Origin: Flammeovirgaceae bacterium
GTDB lineage: Bacteria > Bacteroidota > Bacteroidia > Cytophagales > Cyclobacteriaceae
Assembly (NCBI GenBank): GCA_023251155.1
Contig: JAHEZH010000038.1
Coordinates: 9,468 to 42,775 of the forward strand
DNA: 33,308 bases
Reading direction: 5' to 3'
In this document: one piece after another, positions 31,410-33,308 of the stretch
Layout: each line of letters opens with the position of its first letter
Position numbering within the stretch: position 1 is the first letter of the stretch
Position numbers and translations under genes: made by a program
Notes under the pieces: model-generated
What the model was told of the DNA's origin: nothing
Databases searched by the model: none
What the model saw: the letters and a program-made list of their open reading frames with translations, nothing else

Positions 31410-33308
31410 TTAATTGCTTTTCTTCTTCTTCAAGAGATTGTTCAACTTATTCTGAAGCGCTTCCGTTGCTTGTTCGGCCGCAGGCTTTGGCGTAGTGGCC
31501 GTACTGTCTTTCTTGGCCGCTGCTGCTTTTGATGCTGAGTCTTGTTTGTTCAATTTCAACAGGTTCTTCACTACCTCCTCCGGCTTGGCCCCTTCCGATA
31601 ACTGTTTCACCGCATCCTGCGCTTTTTGTTCAGCTACTTTAGTTACTGCTTCTTTTATCTGTTGCTTTTGTTCAGCCATGGATAGTTTAAAGGTTGGGCT
31701 GGTTACTGTTCCACCCATAGCAATGGTAACCGGAATCTCCGATGTGGAGTTGGTCGTCCCATTGATCTGATTCAATTGACTTTGAAACTGGGAAGCCAGT
31801 TTATTAGAAGGCACATTCATTTTGATGGTGTAGTCAACGGTCTGATCCAGACCTGAGCTACCCGATATGTTTGCCGCATAGTTGCCGAGCTTCACATCAA
31901 AAGGCTGCACACTCAACCGGCCATTGGTAATGACGGTCGACATGAGCACGTCTTTCAATGTTACTTTATCTGTATCATCCAATTTGGTAAGCGAAGTAAG
32001 ACCTGAAACCAGTTTAGATTGAGTTAATGCTGCCTGCGCAATCTTCACCAGACCGGCTCCATTTACTTTATCCAGTTTTGGCATCATGTCTTTACCCAGT
32101 TCTCCGTTGATTTTGAAATCCGTAGAGAAGTTTCCACTCACTAATCCGGCAACCGGGGCATACGTTTTCACTACCGAGAATGAGCTTGCCGCCTGCTGAA
32201 TAGAAAGGGCTTCGATTTTCAAACCTAAATCATACTTAGGGTGATTGATATCTCGGGTGTCATACGTTCCATTCACCACAAAACCTCCGCCCAGCATATT
32301 AAACTTCACTCCGCTCAGATTTGCTACACCATCTTTCACGATCACATCACCTGCGGCATTGGTCATGGTGTAATCCATCATCTTCACGGTTTTGATTTCT
32401 GATCTCAGGATGAAATCGATATTGGTGGGAACAGGAACAACTCCGTACGATGCACTATCAGGAGTAGTCGTAGTGGTTTCTGTGTCCGTCATGAACTCAT
32501 TCAAGTCAAGCAGGTTGGATTTGAAATCCATATTACCTTTAATCGTTTCATTTTGTCCGAAGATGTAAGCGATGTAGTTGCTCACCGCACCGTTTACAGC
32601 AAAGTCACTTTTACCAATTGTTCCGGACGTGTTCTTCAGTTCAATTTTTTGGGGATTGAATACCGCCTGTGCCTGCGATACGGTAACCGCATACGGAAGA
32701 TCTTTCGAATTGAATTTGAAATCAGTCAGCGTAGCTGTTCCACTGGTAGGAAGTTTGTCATAACGTTTCGCATCCACATCCGACATTTTTCCTTTTGTTT
32801 CCAGGTTGGCTTTCACTTTACCGGCCAGCGTCATTCCCTCTACAGGAAATATTTTGGTCATCTTTTCAATGTCTATTCCACCGTTGGCTTTCAGATCCCA
32901 CGTATAATCATCCAGGTTTTGCAAGATCAATGTTGCTGCAAATCGTTCACCATCAAGCAGCATCGAGAAATCACTTACGTTGACAACCGTTTCGGCCATC
33001 TTACCGGACGTGTTCTTTACATTCGCGGTCACTTTCAGTTCTTCCAGCGGAAGCGGAAACTCGGACGATTTCACATACCCATTTGCCAGCGTCATGTTTG
33101 CATCTACCGCAGGAATGATTTTACGGATGCTATCATAAACTCCTTTTGCTTTCGCATCGATGGAATAGGTTCCTTTCATTTCCAATCCATCCATCGGGAA
33201 CATTTTGCTCAGCTCAGCCAGGTTTAGTTTGGCATTAAGACTTCCGTCCATTTTATAATCTTTCAGATTCTCTACCAATAGTTTTGCATCTACCGGGTTC
33301 GATCCGAA
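31410..33308 (-). CDS. AsmA-family protein, C-terminal part (5' end outside the window)
   Basis: The frame is open to the right edge of the window; the TTG at 33278 is internal, so at least 632 codons are present. The sequence repeats AsmA-like beta blocks: KMFPMDGLEMKGTYSIDAKA and, later, KIFPVEGMTLAGKVKANLET are two copies of one module. An AsmA-like C-terminal region follows (YDLGLKIEALSIQ, VSGNFSTDFKINGELGKDM, KIAQAALTQSKLV). A Lys/Ala-rich, charged tail ends KKKKSN. AsmA/TamB-type proteins bridge the inner and outer membranes and are linked to lipid transport and outer-membrane balance. The N-terminal membrane anchor is not in view. Confidence 0.85.
   Translation of the reverse strand, partial: FGSNPVDAKLLVENLKDYKMDGSLNAKLNLAELSKMFPMDGLEMKGTYSIDAKAKGVYDSIRKIIPAVDANMTLANGYVKSSEFPLPLEELKVTANVKNTSGKMAETVVNVSDFSMLLDGERFAATLILQNLDDYTWDLKANGGIDIEKMTKIFPVEGMTLAGKVKANLETKGKMSDVDAKRYDKLPTSGTATLTDFKFNSKDLPYAVTVSQAQAVFNPQKIELKNTSGTIGKSDFAVNGAVSNYIAYIFGQNETIKGNMDFKSNLLDLNEFMTDTETTTTTPDSASYGVVPVPTNIDFILRSEIKTVKMMDYTMTNAAGDVIVKDGVANLSGVKFNMLGGGFVVNGTYDTRDINHPKYDLGLKIEALSIQQAASSFSVVKTYAPVAGLVSGNFSTDFKINGELGKDMMPKLDKVNGAGLVKIAQAALTQSKLVSGLTSLTKLDDTDKVTLKDVLMSTVITNGRLSVQPFDVKLGNYAANISGSSGLDQTVDYTIKMNVPSNKLASQFQSQLNQINGTTNSTSEIPVTIAMGGTVTSPTFKLSMAEQKQQIKEAVTKVAEQKAQDAVKQLSEGAKPEEVVKNLLKLNKQDSASKAAAAKKDSTATTPKPAAEQATEALQNKLNNLLKKKKSN

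Noticed and set aside
32553-33227. 224-aa plus-strand open frame opposite the AsmA-family gene
   Set aside because: Antisense shadow of a repetitive beta-rich coding region; its composition (Phe, Arg, His-rich) is not protein-like.

Overview
The window looks like a chromosomal segment of a Bacteroidota bacterium, most probably of the Cytophagales group. The basis is two TonB-dependent receptors, several Sec signals ending in A-Q or S-Q, a Bacteroidetes-type PurM, a YpdA-type reductase, promoter-like TAnnTTTG elements and few clear Shine-Dalgarno sequences. The genus cannot be fixed from the sequence alone. I saw no tRNA, rRNA, CRISPR array, transposase, integrase or phage gene.

Layout. 1-10.3 kb is mostly housekeeping: the 3' part of an RlmI-type 23S rRNA methyltransferase, an S9/DPP4-type secreted peptidase (minus), mutS (minus), a thioredoxin-TPR protein, a TrmH-type RNA methyltransferase, a secreted CBM9-like protein with a Gly-rich tail, an SdpI-family membrane protein and purM. 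At 10.5-11.0 kb lies a membrane-anchored protein of unknown function.

11.3-20.4 kb is the most distinctive part: seven genes on one strand with gaps of 2-36 bases. The order is AhpD-like 1, TonB-dependent receptor, MFS transporter, AhpD-like 2, CRTAC1/FG-GAP-UnbV lipoprotein, MetE-C-like zinc alkyltransferase, AhpD-like 3. The three AhpD-like proteins align without gaps through the active site (Glu47, Cys59, Cys62, His66 in all three). The layout suggests import of an unknown organic compound across both membranes, alkyl transfer to a thiol and CxxC-based redox chemistry. The substrate is unknown, and this is the best candidate here for an undescribed system.

20.5-24.2 kb holds a ModF-like twin-ATPase ABC protein whose first Walker B Glu is Tyr, and a penicillin-acylase-family hydrolase. 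24.5-25.4 kb encodes a stand-alone SIR2-like protein with its own upstream hairpin. 25.5-29.6 kb is an envelope block: an outer-membrane barrel protein overlapping a lipoprotein, a second TonB-dependent receptor and another lipoprotein. 29.6-30.6 kb (minus) is a ypdA-type bacillithiol disulfide reductase gene interrupted by one in-frame TAG. 30.8-31.3 kb is a small lipoprotein, and 31.4 kb to the window end (minus) is the C-terminal part of an AsmA-family protein. Two good intrinsic terminators separate convergent genes at 29.6 and 31.37 kb.
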